A DNA stretch of 64,000 bases, from contig NZ_JAEULO010000042.1 in assembly GCF_016793705.1 (NCBI RefSeq), positions 62,001-126,000 on the forward strand, written 5' to 3'. The stretch's first letter is position 1, and every line of letters starts with the position of its first letter. Below the pieces are notes generated by a model. That model saw only the letters and a program-made list of their open reading frames with translations. It did no database searches and was not told the origin of the DNA. Both the position numbers and the translations under genes were made by a program. The DNA comes from Tabrizicola sp. Its GTDB lineage: Bacteria > Pseudomonadota > Alphaproteobacteria > Rhodobacterales > Rhodobacteraceae. Positions 1-13,360 of this stretch are shown piece by piece.

Positions 1-247
1 CGTCGAAGGAGGGTGCGGTGAGGGGCGTCTGGCCGGAGGCGACCGATTCTGCGCCGCCGTGGACGCGCCTCAACTGGCCGGAGTCTTCAAGCTTCGCCAG
101 GTCGCGGCGCAGGGTGGCGACCGAGGCGCCGGTCACGCCGACCAGATCGGCGACGCGAACGATCCCCTTGTCCCGCAGGCGGGTCAGGATCAGCTGCCAT
201 CTTTCGCGTTCGTGCATCATGACCGGAAGGCTGTCAGAATCGCTCAT
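1..247 (-). CDS. DeoR-family transcriptional regulator, N-terminal part (cut by window edge)
   Basis: The visible 82 codons begin with an ATG at 247 and run off the left edge, so only the N-terminus is present. They encode a winged-helix DNA-binding domain of the DeoR type: an ERxxxILxxLRDKGIVRV start, then GASVATLRRDLAKLE, which is the recognition helix, and RRVHGG, which is the wing typical of DeoR proteins. The C-terminal sugar-phosphate sensor domain lies outside. The gene is divergent from the rhamnose operon with 130 bp between, so it is probably the local repressor, as the DeoR-type RhaR is in rhizobia. That role is inferred from position; the family call is firm. An ATG pair near 215-220 is an alternative start. 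Confidence 0.85.
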   Translation of the reverse strand, partial: MSDSDSLPVMMHERERWQLILTRLRDKGIVRVADLVGVTGASVATLRRDLAKLEDSGQLRRVHGGAESVASGQTPLTAPSFD

Positions 248-264
248 ATCCGTCAACAAACAAT

Positions 265-281
265 CGCAATGCTGCATTGCG
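265..281. promoter_or_regulatory. Inverted repeat CGCAATG-CTG-CATTGCG, candidate operator
   Basis: A perfect 7-bp inverted repeat with a 3-bp spacer lies between the DeoR-type regulator gene and rhaD, about 18 bp upstream of the regulator start. It is well placed to be an operator for the divergent regulator. Binding is inferred, not shown. Confidence 0.4.
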
Positions 282-300
282 GAAGATTCTCTGCGACGCA

Positions 301-312
301 GAATGCGCATTC
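301..312. promoter_or_regulatory. 12-bp palindrome GAATGCGCATTC, candidate operator
   Basis: This perfect 12-bp palindrome ends four bases before the predicted -35 box of the rhaD promoter. A further short inverted repeat, CTGCG-A-CGCAG, lies at 291-301, so three dyads are packed into the divergent control region. Regulation by the DeoR-type protein is the simplest reading. Confidence 0.35.
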
Positions 313-316
313 TTGA

Positions 317-344
317 TTGACTGTGATCGTTTCACACCTATCCT
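317..344 (+). promoter_or_regulatory. Candidate promoter of the rhamnose operon
   Basis: TTGACT at 317-322 and TATCCT at 339-344 are 16 bp apart. This resembles a housekeeping sigma-70 promoter and would give a leader of roughly 25 bases before the rhaD ATG at 378. The dyads just upstream would place a repressor beside the -35 box. Confidence 0.4.
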
Positions 345-377
345 TGGGACAAAATCCTTTCAGCCAAAGTCGGACCG

Positions 378-2447
378 ATGACCCAGGAAATCACCCTAAA
401 GTCCCTGTGGGACGACGCTTACGCCGCCGCATTGGATGAGCCGGGCAAGCTGCTCTATCGGTCGAACTTGCTGGGGTCGGATCTGCGAATCACCAATTTC
501 GGGGGGGGGAATACCAGCGCCAAGATCAGCGCGAGCGATCCGCTGAGCGGGGAGCCGGTGGAGGTCTTGTGGGTCAAGGGCTCGGGCGGGGACATCGGGT
601 CGATGAAGCTGGACGGGTTCGCGACGCTGTATATGTCCAGGCTGATGCAGCTTCGGGCGCAGTACCGCGGGCTCGACCAGGAAGACGCGATGGTCGAGGC
701 ACTGGGGCACACGATCTTCAACCTGAACCCCCGCGCGCCTTCCATTGATACCTGGTTGCATGGGTTCGTGCCTTACACCCATGTGGACCATGTGCATTCC
801 GACGCTGTGATCGCGATTGCGGCCAGCGCCGATCAGGTGCGGCTGACCGAGGAAATCTTCGGCGGAGAGCTGGGCTATCTGCCCTGGCAGCGGCCGGGGA
901 TCGACCTCGGGATCAAGCTGGGCCGGATGGCGGAGGAGAACCCGAAGCTGAAGGGCGTGGTGCTGGGACAGCATGGGCTCTTCACCTGGGCGGGGACGGC
1001 GAAGGACTGCTACCTGCTGACGCTGGAGATGATCAACAAGGCCGCAGTCTGGCTGGATGCGAACGTCAAGCGCCCGGTGTTCGGGGGTGAGAAGGTTTCG
1101 GCGATGGCTGCCGATGACCGGAAGGCGACGGCACGGCGGCTGATGCCCCTGATCCGGGGGCGGATTTCGGCGGGCGCGCATATGGTGGGGCATTTCACCG
1201 ATGCGCCGGAGGTGCTGGAATTCGTGAACTCCCGTTCGCTTGCCGACCTGGCGCCGATGGGGACCTCCTGTCCCGACCACTTCCTGCGGACGAAGATCAA
1301 GCCGCTGGTGGTGCCCGCCGATGCTGATGCTGCGGCGTTGGACGGGCTTATCGCGGGGTATCGGGCGGACTATGCCGCGTACTACGACCGCTGCAAACGC
1401 CCAAACTCCCCCGCGATGCGCGACCCGAACGCGGTGATCTACCTGGTGCCGGGCGTCGGGATGCTGTCCTTCGCCAAGGACAAGGCGACGGCGCGGATTT
1501 CGGCGGAGTTCTACGTCAACGCGATCAACGTGATGCGGGGGGCCTCGGGTGTCTCGAAGTATCAGGGCCTGCCGGAGCAGGAGGCCTTCGACATCGAATA
1601 CTGGCTGCTGGAAGAGGCCAAGCTCCAGCGGATGCCGAAGCCGAAACCGATGGCAGGCCGCGTGGCCTTCATCACCGGCGGCGCGGGCGGGATCGGGTCG
1701 GCAAGCGCCGAACGCCTGCTGCGCGAGGGCTGCAACGTGGTCCTGGCCGACATCGACCAGACGGCGCTGGATGAGGTCGTGGAGGGCTTCGGCAAGCGCT
1801 ATGGCCGCGACATGGTGCGGGGCGTCCTGATGGACGTGACCTCCGAGGCGGCGGTGATCGCGGCGGTGGAATACACCGTGGCCGAGTATGGCGGGCTGGA
1901 CGTGCTGGTGAACAATGCCGGAATCACCAGCGCCGCGCCGGTCGAGGACACGACGTTGGCGATGTGGAACAAGACGATGGACATCCTGTCGACCGGCTAT
2001 TTCCTGGTCGGTCGCGAGGGCTATCGCATCCTGAAGGCGCAGGGGATCGGCGGCTCTATGGTGTTCATCTCGTCGAAGAACGGGGTCGCGGCCTCACCCG
2101 GCGCTTCGGCCTACTGCACCGCGAAGGCGGCGGAAATCCACCTGGCGCGCTGCATGGCGCTGGAAGGCGCGCCCTTGGGGATAAGGGTCAACGTGGTGAA
2201 CCCCGATGCGGTGCTGCGGGGGTCGAAGATCTGGAAGGGTGAGTGGAGCGAGCAGCGCGCAGCCTCGAACAAGATCGCGGTTTCCGAGCTGGAGGAGCAT
2301 TACCGCAAGCGCAGTCTGTTGCAGCGGTCGGTCTTCCCCGAGGACATCGCAGAGGCGGTGTATTTCTTTGCCTCGGACCTGTCGGCCAAGTCGACGGGCA
2401 ATTTCCTGAACGTGGACGCGGGCAACGCCGTGTCCTTTACGCGCTGA
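378..2447 (+). CDS. rhaD: Bifunctional rhamnulose-1-phosphate aldolase / short-chain dehydrogenase
   Basis: A 689-residue two-domain enzyme of rhamnose breakdown. Residues ~20-400 form a class II aldolase/adducin-type domain that should split rhamnulose-1-phosphate into dihydroxyacetone phosphate and lactaldehyde; THVDHVHSD holds the metal-binding histidines and GQHGLFTW is a further family motif. Residues ~428-689 form a short-chain dehydrogenase with the cofactor loop TGGAGGIG, NNAG, and a Ser...YCTAK catalytic set, expected to oxidise lactaldehyde with NAD. The same fusion is known from rhizobial RhaD and Bacillus RhaEW. It is the first gene of the operon and is followed 10 bp later by the isomerase gene. 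The call is firm from both domains and the context. Confidence 0.92.
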   Translation: MTQEITLKSLWDDAYAAALDEPGKLLYRSNLLGSDLRITNFGGGNTSAKISASDPLSGEPVEVLWVKGSGGDIGSMKLDGFATLYMSRLMQLRAQYRGLDQEDAMVEALGHTIFNLNPRAPSIDTWLHGFVPYTHVDHVHSDAVIAIAASADQVRLTEEIFGGELGYLPWQRPGIDLGIKLGRMAEENPKLKGVVLGQHGLFTWAGTAKDCYLLTLEMINKAAVWLDANVKRPVFGGEKVSAMAADDRKATARRLMPLIRGRISAGAHMVGHFTDAPEVLEFVNSRSLADLAPMGTSCPDHFLRTKIKPLVVPADADAAALDGLIAGYRADYAAYYDRCKRPNSPAMRDPNAVIYLVPGVGMLSFAKDKATARISAEFYVNAINVMRGASGVSKYQGLPEQEAFDIEYWLLEEAKLQRMPKPKPMAGRVAFITGGAGGIGSASAERLLREGCNVVLADIDQTALDEVVEGFGKRYGRDMVRGVLMDVTSEAAVIAAVEYTVAEYGGLDVLVNNAGITSAAPVEDTTLAMWNKTMDILSTGYFLVGREGYRILKAQGIGGSMVFISSKNGVAASPGASAYCTAKAAEIHLARCMALEGAPLGIRVNVVNPDAVLRGSKIWKGEWSEQRAASNKIAVSELEEHYRKRSLLQRSVFPEDIAEAVYFFASDLSAKSTGNFLNVDAGNAVSFTR

Positions 2448-2457
2448 GGGGGCGGGG

Positions 2458-3744
2458 ATGCTGATTTCCGAGGATCTTGTCGGGTCGCTGAACGAGGCCG
2501 TGCGGGTGGCGCATGAGGATGAATTCGGCGCCTTGGGGCGGAAGCTTACTCGGCGCGGGGTGGATATTGAAGCCGTGGTGGCCCGTGCGATGGCGTGGTC
2601 GGTCGCGGTGCCGACATGGGGCGTGGGCACCGGGGGCACGCGGTTTGCCCGCTTTCCCGGACGCGGAGAGCCGCGCAATATCCACGACAAGCTGGCCGAT
2701 TGCGGGATGATCCAGCAGCTGACGCGGGGGACGCGGACGGTTTCCCCGCACATCCCCTGGGACAAGGTGTCCGACTACAACGCCCTGCGGCAGGAAGCGG
2801 CGCAATATGGGCTGGGGTTCGATGCGGTGAACTCCAACACCTTCCAGGACCAGGCGGATCAGGCTCTGTCCTACCGCTACGGCTCGTTGGCAAACGCCCG
2901 TTCGGATATCCGTGCACAGGCGGTGGCGCACAACCTCGAATGCATCGAGATCGGCAAGGCCCTGGGCGCCCCGGCGCTGACGGTCTGGATCGGGGACGGG
3001 ACGAACTTCGCCGGGCAGCAGAGCCTGTCGAAGATGTTCGAGAACTACCTTTCGGCGATGGAAGAGGTCTATGCGGCGCTGCCCCCCGGGATGGCGATGT
3101 TCATCGAGCACAAGATGTACGAGCCCGCCTTCTATTCGACGGTGATCAGCGACTGGGGTTCCTCGTTGATGGCGGCTCAGGCCTTGGGGCCGCAGGCGAA
3201 ATGCCTCGTCGACCTCGGCCACCACGCGCCGAACGTGAACATCGAGCAGATCGTGGCCCGGCTGGTCCATGTCGGGCGGTTGGCCGGGTTCCACTTCAAC
3301 GATTCGAAGTATGGGGATGACGACCTGGACAGCGGCTCGGTCGATCCGTTCCGGCTGTTCCTGGTCTTCAACGAGCTGGTGGAGGCGGAACTGCGCGGGG
3401 CCAAGGGATTCGCGCCCAGCTACATGATCGACCAGAGCCACAACGTGACCGACCCGATCGAAAGCCTGATGGGCAGCGCGGTGGAGATCGCGCGGGCCTA
3501 TGTGCAGGCCTCGCTGGTGGACCGGAAAGCGCTGGCCGAGGCGCAGGAAGCCAATGACGTCATGGCCGCGCATCGCACGCTGAAGGCCGGGTTCCTGACC
3601 GATGTCTCGCCGATCCTGGCCGAGGCGCGGATGCGGCAGGGCGGGGCCTATGATCCCATCGCGGCCTACCGCGCCTCGGGCTACCGCGGCCGGGTGGCGC
3701 AGGAGCGGCCGGAGGTGAAGGGGTCGTCGTCCGGCATCGTATGA
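2458..3744 (+). CDS. rhaI: L-rhamnose isomerase, RhaI type
   Basis: A 428-residue TIM-barrel sugar isomerase matching the rhizobial RhaI group rather than enterobacterial RhaA. It should convert L-rhamnose to L-rhamnulose. Family features visible are WGVGTGGTRFARFP near residue 55, a central IEHKMYEPAFYST segment and LGHHAPNVNIEQIVARL, followed by HFNDSKYGDDDLDSG, which carries metal ligands. The start at 2458 follows a G-rich ribosome-binding stretch. No rhamnulokinase is seen in this window; the operon would need one elsewhere, perhaps beyond the left edge. Confidence 0.9.
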   Translation: MLISEDLVGSLNEAVRVAHEDEFGALGRKLTRRGVDIEAVVARAMAWSVAVPTWGVGTGGTRFARFPGRGEPRNIHDKLADCGMIQQLTRGTRTVSPHIPWDKVSDYNALRQEAAQYGLGFDAVNSNTFQDQADQALSYRYGSLANARSDIRAQAVAHNLECIEIGKALGAPALTVWIGDGTNFAGQQSLSKMFENYLSAMEEVYAALPPGMAMFIEHKMYEPAFYSTVISDWGSSLMAAQALGPQAKCLVDLGHHAPNVNIEQIVARLVHVGRLAGFHFNDSKYGDDDLDSGSVDPFRLFLVFNELVEAELRGAKGFAPSYMIDQSHNVTDPIESLMGSAVEIARAYVQASLVDRKALAEAQEANDVMAAHRTLKAGFLTDVSPILAEARMRQGGAYDPIAAYRASGYRGRVAQERPEVKGSSSGIV

Positions 3745-3771
3745 TTCCGCACCGGAAGGGAGGCCGGGAGG

Positions 3772-4827
3772 ATGACAAGGCACTCGATCATCGACGAAAG
3801 CCACGCCTTCTGGGACGAGGTGGTGCATCCGTTCCTGGCCGCGCGCTTCCCGGAGGAGACGGCGCAGATGGCGGCGGGGGTGTTCGGCTATGGGTCGGAA
3901 GTGCTGCGGCTGGATGACGAGTATTCCACCGACCATCATTTCGGGCTGCGGGTGAACGTGCTTCTGCCGGCGGCGGTCATGACCGCATGTGGGGCGCTGA
4001 TCGAGGACTCGCTGGCCGAGGGGCTGCCCTCCGCGTGGCGCGGTCGCGAGCTGCGCGAGGGGTATACCCGAACCAGGGGCGTGGCGCTCGGTTCGCTGGA
4101 GCATCACCTGCGGTCGACCATCGGCCTCGACCATCCGCCGAACAGCCATTCGGAATGGCTTTCGATCCCCGAGGAAGACGTGATGCACATCACCGCCGGT
4201 GAGGTCTGGCATGACCCTTCGGGCCGGTTCTCGGCGGTGCGTCAGGCACTTGCGGGGTATTATCCGGAGGAAGTGCGGCTTCGGCGGCTGGCGCATTGGT
4301 GCCGGTATTTCAGCGGCATGGGGGTCTATGCGCTGAAGCGGGCGCTTCTGCGGAACAACGAACTTTACGCCAGCACGACCTTTGCGAGGAGCCTTCGCTG
4401 GGGGGTGCAGATGGCCTTCCTGCTGGACCGCCAGTACTACCCCTACGACAAATGGCTGACCGTGATGTTTCACCGCCTGCCCCGGATGGGTGCGCGGCTG
4501 ACCCACATCGTCGAGGAAGCGCCCAAGCTTTCGACCCCTTGGGAGAGGAAGCTGGACCTGCTGCACCAGATGTCCGACGTGCTGGACGCCGCGATGGTCG
4601 AAGACGGGCTGATTGCGCCGCATCCGCGTTACAAGGTCTCGGCAACATCCGGCTATCGGCTGCTTGAATCGGCCTATGCCGAATTGATCCGCAAATGCCC
4701 GGCAGAGATCCGGGGCATCGTCCCGCAATGGGAGCAGGTGCATTGGGAGGGTTTCCACTCTGAATTCGTCGCCGGGGTGGGGTTGGAGGACTGGCGGCGG
4801 ATGCTGCTTCTGGAGGAATGGGAATGA
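3772..4827 (+). CDS. DUF4037 domain protein, nucleotidyltransferase-like
   Basis: A 351-residue soluble protein. Residues ~38-58 read GYGSEVLRLDDEYSTDHHFG, a GS-x(n)-DD...S-x-D arrangement like the metal and nucleotide site of polymerase-beta-type nucleotidyltransferases, which is how DUF4037 begins. The rest is helical and Arg/Trp rich. A GGAAGGGAGG ribosome-binding stretch at 3754-3763 supports the start. The gene lies inside the rhamnose operon and its stop overlaps the next start (ATGA). No substrate is known to me for the family; a role in modifying a rhamnose-related compound or a nucleotide is only an inference from context. Confidence 0.75.
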   Translation: MTRHSIIDESHAFWDEVVHPFLAARFPEETAQMAAGVFGYGSEVLRLDDEYSTDHHFGLRVNVLLPAAVMTACGALIEDSLAEGLPSAWRGRELREGYTRTRGVALGSLEHHLRSTIGLDHPPNSHSEWLSIPEEDVMHITAGEVWHDPSGRFSAVRQALAGYYPEEVRLRRLAHWCRYFSGMGVYALKRALLRNNELYASTTFARSLRWGVQMAFLLDRQYYPYDKWLTVMFHRLPRMGARLTHIVEEAPKLSTPWERKLDLLHQMSDVLDAAMVEDGLIAPHPRYKVSATSGYRLLESAYAELIRKCPAEIRGIVPQWEQVHWEGFHSEFVAGVGLEDWRRMLLLEEWE

Positions 4828-5806
4828 ACGGTTATGAACGGGTGATGGCCACGATCAACCACAAGCCGGTGGACCGCACGCCCATCGACTGCTGGCTCTA
4901 CCAGAAGCAGTTCCTGGAGCGGCTGGAGGCCGATTATGGCCCGCGCGAGAAGTTCATCGAGGAATTCGGGATCGACGTCTTCGTCGGTTTGATGCCCTTC
5001 CCCAACCAGCACGGCCGCAGGTTCGACATTCATGAGCTCGCCGAGGTTCCGCTTGAGGACCCTCGCGATCCGAAATGGCTGAACTTCACCGACTGGAACT
5101 ACGATTTCGGAGGCACCAATATCGCCACCGCGATCCGCGACCACAAGGGCAAGCGCTGCGTGCTGGCGCATTGCTGGGGGATGGTGGAAGGGACGTCGTC
5201 CTTCCTGGGGATCGAGAATTGCTGGATGAACCTGGGCGGCAACCCCGACTTAATGGCCGCCTTCTTCGACCGCTACGCCGACTGGCTTTGCGTCCAGGTC
5301 GACCTGATGGTCGAGGCGGGGGTGGACATGATGACGCTCTCGGACGACTGGGGGTCGAACGGGACGATGTTGTTCTCGCCCAAATCCTGGCGGACGCTGA
5401 TCAAGCCCTATGCGATGCGGGTGGTACAGCATGCCCGCAGTCGGGGAATGCCGGTGAATCTGCATTCCGACGGCTATATCCTGCAGGTCGTCGATGACAT
5501 CATCGAGATGGGCTACACGTCCTGGCACCCGGTGCAAGAAAGTGCCGGGATCGACCCGCGCGAGGTCAAGGCGAAATGGGGCGACAAGATCGTGATCTAC
5601 GGGTCGCTCGACGTGATCGACGGCTTGCTGAAGTATGACGGCGAGGAACTGGACGAATACATCACCGAACGCTTCGGCATCTACGCGCCGGGCGGCGGGT
5701 TCATCTTCAACGGTGGGCATTTCATCCAGCCGGACATTCCCCCAATGCGCCTGGTTCGGGCCTATCGGCTGGTGAACAAGCTCGCGGCGCAATACGGGAC
5801 GCTGAA

Positions 5807-5810
<4 letters not shown>
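4824..5810 (+). CDS. Uroporphyrinogen decarboxylase (UROD)-fold family protein, not HemE
   Basis: A 328-residue member of the UROD/MtaA superfamily. It opens with the family motif YERVMATINHKPVDRTPID and has the barrel segments DDWGSNGTMLFSPKSW and LHSDGYI. The first ATG at 4818 is one base after GGAGG; the ATG at 4824 overlaps the previous stop and sits 7 bases from GGAGG, so 4824 is preferred. It is too divergent to be heme-pathway HemE. Where corrinoid methyltransferases have His-x-Cys, this protein has His-Ser-Asp, so the classical zinc-thiolate site is not evident. Its place between DUF4037 and rhamnosidase genes suggests a sugar-related role, unproven. Confidence 0.8.
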
Positions 5811-10323
<4,513 letters not shown>

Positions 10324-10373
10324 TTATAGCGTTTCAGGGCAGGAATGTCACCCCTTGGCCACCAGATTTGGTG

Positions 10374-10994
10374 TCAGAGGAAGGGGATGACAAGCCCGAC
10401 GCCGAGGAGCAGAACTCCCGAGCCGACGTTCAGCCGATGCACGCTTTCCGGGCTGGACAGAAGCTGCCGCGCCCTGTCGAGGAAGAGCGCCAAACCAAGG
10501 TTCCCCACCATCGGGATCGCCGCTGAAATGGCGATGATCGCGACGATGTCGGGGGCGGTCAGGCGCTCCAGTGTGAAGAATCCGGGCAGGGCGCCCATGT
10601 AGAACAGGATCGCCTTCGGGTTGCCGATCACCGCCGCGACGCCGACGGAAAACCCCGCCCACATGCCGGGGCGGGTCAGGCGGCTGTCGGCGTTCAGCGG
10701 GACGGCAGGCTTGCGGATCAGCAGGACACCCATGATCAGGAAGATACCAGCGGCGACCCAGCGCAGGATCGACAGGAAGTCGCCATAGGCGCTTTCGATC
10801 CAGGAAAGGCCCAGGATCGCGGTCAGCGGCCAAACCAGATCGCCGATGGCAACCCCGATGGCCAGCGGCCAGGCGGCGGCAAATCCGCCGGACAAGGCGC
10901 GGGCGATCAGAGCCACCCAGACCGGCCCTGGCACCGCCCAGAGGCCTGCCATCCCAAGCGCGTAGAGGAGGAGTTCGTGAAAGGAAACGGTCAT
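10374..10994 (-). CDS. LysE/RhtB-family amino-acid exporter
   Basis: A 206-residue inner-membrane protein with about six hydrophobic helices. The start MTVSFHELLLYALG and PGPVWVALIARALSGGFAAAWPLAIGVAIGDLVWPL match LysE-type translocators, where the PGP...G motif is conserved. The central GNPKAILFYMGALPGFF motif (NPK) is typical. It probably exports an amino acid or a related metabolite; the substrate cannot be told. The start is 4 bp after the recF stop, so it is probably translated from the recF transcript. It sits between recF and gyrB, which are usually adjacent in relatives. Confidence 0.88.
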   Translation of the reverse strand: MTVSFHELLLYALGMAGLWAVPGPVWVALIARALSGGFAAAWPLAIGVAIGDLVWPLTAILGLSWIESAYGDFLSILRWVAAGIFLIMGVLLIRKPAVPLNADSRLTRPGMWAGFSVGVAAVIGNPKAILFYMGALPGFFTLERLTAPDIVAIIAISAAIPMVGNLGLALFLDRARQLLSSPESVHRLNVGSGVLLLGVGLVIPFL

Positions 10995-10998
10995 TCGG

Positions 10999-12093
10999 TT
11001 ATTCCATCGTGATCTCTGATCCGGTGCCGGTATCGCGCAGGGTGAAGGTCTGGCCCCGGCCTCCAAGGGCCGCGAAGAGGTCGGCCTCGGTGCCGGTCAT
11101 CAGGGCCTGAGCGCCGAGCGCGCAGACTTCGTCATACAGCGCGGCGCGGCGGCCTTCGTCCAGATGCGCAGCGACTTCATCCAGAAGAAGGATCGGCGCG
11201 CGGCCCAGGTCCTGCGCCAGAGCGCGGGCATTGGCGAGGATCAGGCTGATCAGCAAGGCCTTTTGCTCCCCCGTCGAGCACTGGTCGGCGGGCACGTCCT
11301 TGGCGATGTAACGCGCCAGCAGATCGGCGCGATGCGGTCCGACCAGCGTGCGCCCGGCGGCAATGTCGCGTCGGCGGCCCTCGGCAAGCGCAAGGGCGAG
11401 ATTCTCCGGCTCCTCGGCTCCTTCCGGCCCCGTCAGCGTCAGCTCGGCAGAGGGGAAGGCGCTTGCCGGGTCGGCAGCGGCGGCGATGCGGGCGATGGCG
11501 GCGCGGCGGTGCGTGGTGATCTGCTGCCCGGCCTCGGCCATCTGCGATTCAAGGGCCGCATACCAATGCGCATCCGACACCTGATCCCTGATCAGCCGGT
11601 TTCGGTCGCGCATCGCCTTTTCATATGTGAGCGTTTGTTCGGCATGCTCCGGGAAGAAGCTCAGCGTCAGCCGGTCGAGGAAGCGGCGGCGGCCTTCGGC
11701 AGCCTCGATCCAGAGCCGGTCCATCGCCGGAACCAGCCAGAGCACACGCAGCACACGGCCAAGGCCCGCCTGCGGGACGGCCTTGCCGTCGATGCGGACC
11801 TGCCGCGCCTCGCCGGGTTCGGCCCAGGTTTCCAGCTCATGCGCGGCGGTCAGGCCATGAACGGAAGCGCCGATCTTCCACCCCACCGCTTCGGGGCGGC
11901 GGGCGAGGTCCTCGGCGGCAGCGCGGCGGAGGCCACGGCCGGGAGAGAGCAGCGACACGGCTTCCAGAATGTTGGTCTTGCCCGCGCCGTTGGGGCCGGT
12001 GATGGCAACGGGACGGCCATCGAAAGCCAGCCGCGTCAGCCGGTGGCTGCGGAAATGCGTGAGCGCGAGGGTTTCGATCGCCAGACCGCCCAC
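10999..12093 (-). CDS. recF: DNA replication and repair protein RecF
   Basis: A 364-residue SMC-like ATPase that helps load RecA on gapped DNA. Visible motifs are GPNGAGKTNILEAV (Walker A, near residue 33), CSTGEQKALLISLILANA (ABC signature) and ILLLDEVAAHLD (Walker B). The start is a GTG at 12093 preceded by AGGGAGA. It lies 34 bp after the dnaN stop in the classical dnaA-dnaN-recF order and is followed directly by the LysE gene. Confidence 0.97.
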   Translation of the reverse strand: MGGLAIETLALTHFRSHRLTRLAFDGRPVAITGPNGAGKTNILEAVSLLSPGRGLRRAAAEDLARRPEAVGWKIGASVHGLTAAHELETWAEPGEARQVRIDGKAVPQAGLGRVLRVLWLVPAMDRLWIEAAEGRRRFLDRLTLSFFPEHAEQTLTYEKAMRDRNRLIRDQVSDAHWYAALESQMAEAGQQITTHRRAAIARIAAAADPASAFPSAELTLTGPEGAEEPENLALALAEGRRRDIAAGRTLVGPHRADLLARYIAKDVPADQCSTGEQKALLISLILANARALAQDLGRAPILLLDEVAAHLDEGRRAALYDEVCALGAQALMTGTEADLFAALGGRGQTFTLRDTGTGSEITME

Positions 12094-12127
12094 CGGATCT
12101 CCCTTTCAGCCCGGGTGATTGAGGGCG

Positions 12128-13246
12128 TCAGACCCGCATCGGCATGACGACGTAGACCGCCGAGGTGTCATTGCCTTCGCGCATCAGGGTGGGGTCGGCC
12201 GAGGAGTTGAACAGGAAGACCGCATTCTCGCGGTCGACCTGGCTGGCGATCTCCAGCAGGTATTTCGCGTTGAAGCCGATCTCCAGCCGGTCATCGCCAT
12301 AGGCCACGGCAAGCTCTTCCTCGGCGGCGCCAGAGTCGGGCGCATTCACCGACAGGACCAGCCGATCCTCCTCCAGCGACAGCTTCACCGCGCGGGAGCG
12401 TTCCGAGGACACGGTCGCCACCCGATCCACCGCCTTGGCGAATTCGCTGGCGTCGACCTCCAGCTTGCGGGTGTTCCCCGTCGGGATCACGCGGGTGTAA
12501 TCCGGGAAGGTGCCGTCGATGACCTTGGAGGTCAGGGTGATCGCCGGAGTGGCAAAGCGGACTTTCGTTTCGGAAACCGAGACGGCAATGGTCGCCTCGT
12601 CGTCATCCAGAAGCTTCCGCAATTCGCCTACGGTCTTCCGGGGAACGATCACGCCGGGCATCCCGTCCGCCCCTTCGGGCAAGGAGGCGTCGATGCGGGC
12701 CAGACGATGACCGTCGGTCGCGACGCAGCGGAGCACCTTGCCGCCTTCGCCTTGACTGACGTGCATGTAGACGCCGTTCAGGTAATAGCGCGTCTCCTCG
12801 GTGGAGATCGCGAATTTCGCCTTGTCGAACAACCGCCGCAGGTCCGGCGCCTTGGCCGAGAAGTTCGAGGAATACTCGCTGGTCGCCATGACCGGGAAAT
12901 CTTCCTTCGGCAGCGTTGCCAGGCTGAAGGTCGACCGGCCCGCCATGATGGTCAGCCGGCCCGAGGCGGCATCCTCGGTCAGGCTCACCAGCGCGCCGTC
13001 GGGCAGCTTGCGGACGATCTCGTGCAGCATCACCGCCGAAACCGTGGTCGCCCCGGCGCGTTCCACCATCGCGGGGGCGCGGTCCACCACCTCGATATCC
13101 AGATCGGTGGCGCGGAAGCTGACCTGATTGCCCTCGGCCTCGATCAGCACGTTCGCCAGGATCGGGATCGTGTTGCGGCGTTCGACCACCGACTGCGCCT
13201 GCGCCAGCGCCTTGAGCAAAGTGGCGCGTTCGATGCTGAGCTTCAT
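12128..13246 (-). CDS. dnaN: DNA polymerase III beta subunit (sliding clamp)
   Basis: A 372-residue clamp subunit, the usual length. MKLSIERATLLKALAQAQ is the conserved start; upstream in-frame codons reach an earlier Met but the ATG at 13246 matches the family. The three clamp domains follow, with the C-terminal PTLMREG...YVVMPMRV motif. It encircles DNA and tethers polymerase III and repair partners. It lies 114 bp downstream of dnaA on the same strand. Confidence 0.98.
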   Translation of the reverse strand: MKLSIERATLLKALAQAQSVVERRNTIPILANVLIEAEGNQVSFRATDLDIEVVDRAPAMVERAGATTVSAVMLHEIVRKLPDGALVSLTEDAASGRLTIMAGRSTFSLATLPKEDFPVMATSEYSSNFSAKAPDLRRLFDKAKFAISTEETRYYLNGVYMHVSQGEGGKVLRCVATDGHRLARIDASLPEGADGMPGVIVPRKTVGELRKLLDDDEATIAVSVSETKVRFATPAITLTSKVIDGTFPDYTRVIPTGNTRKLEVDASEFAKAVDRVATVSSERSRAVKLSLEEDRLVLSVNAPDSGAAEEELAVAYGDDRLEIGFNAKYLLEIASQVDRENAVFLFNSSADPTLMREGNDTSAVYVVMPMRV

Positions 13247-13360
13247 CATTTCCCCCTGCCGGCCCATCAGGGACAGCGAATTTGTCCGGTTTTCACCGGG
13301 TCACAACCGTTTTGTGGACTGTGCGTAGGATTGTCGGGGCCGTCAAGGGCGGCCCCGGTC

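Noticed and set aside
2437-4758. 773-codon minus-strand frame opposite rhaI and the DUF4037 gene
   Set aside because: It lies antisense to genes that have clear motifs and start sites; composition is His/Arg/Pro-rich, as usual for shadow frames.
13312-13321. DnaA box between dnaN and dnaA (TGTGGACTG)
   Set aside because: Only the TCCACA core matches on the opposite strand and it is a single copy, so I do not call an origin or autoregulatory site.
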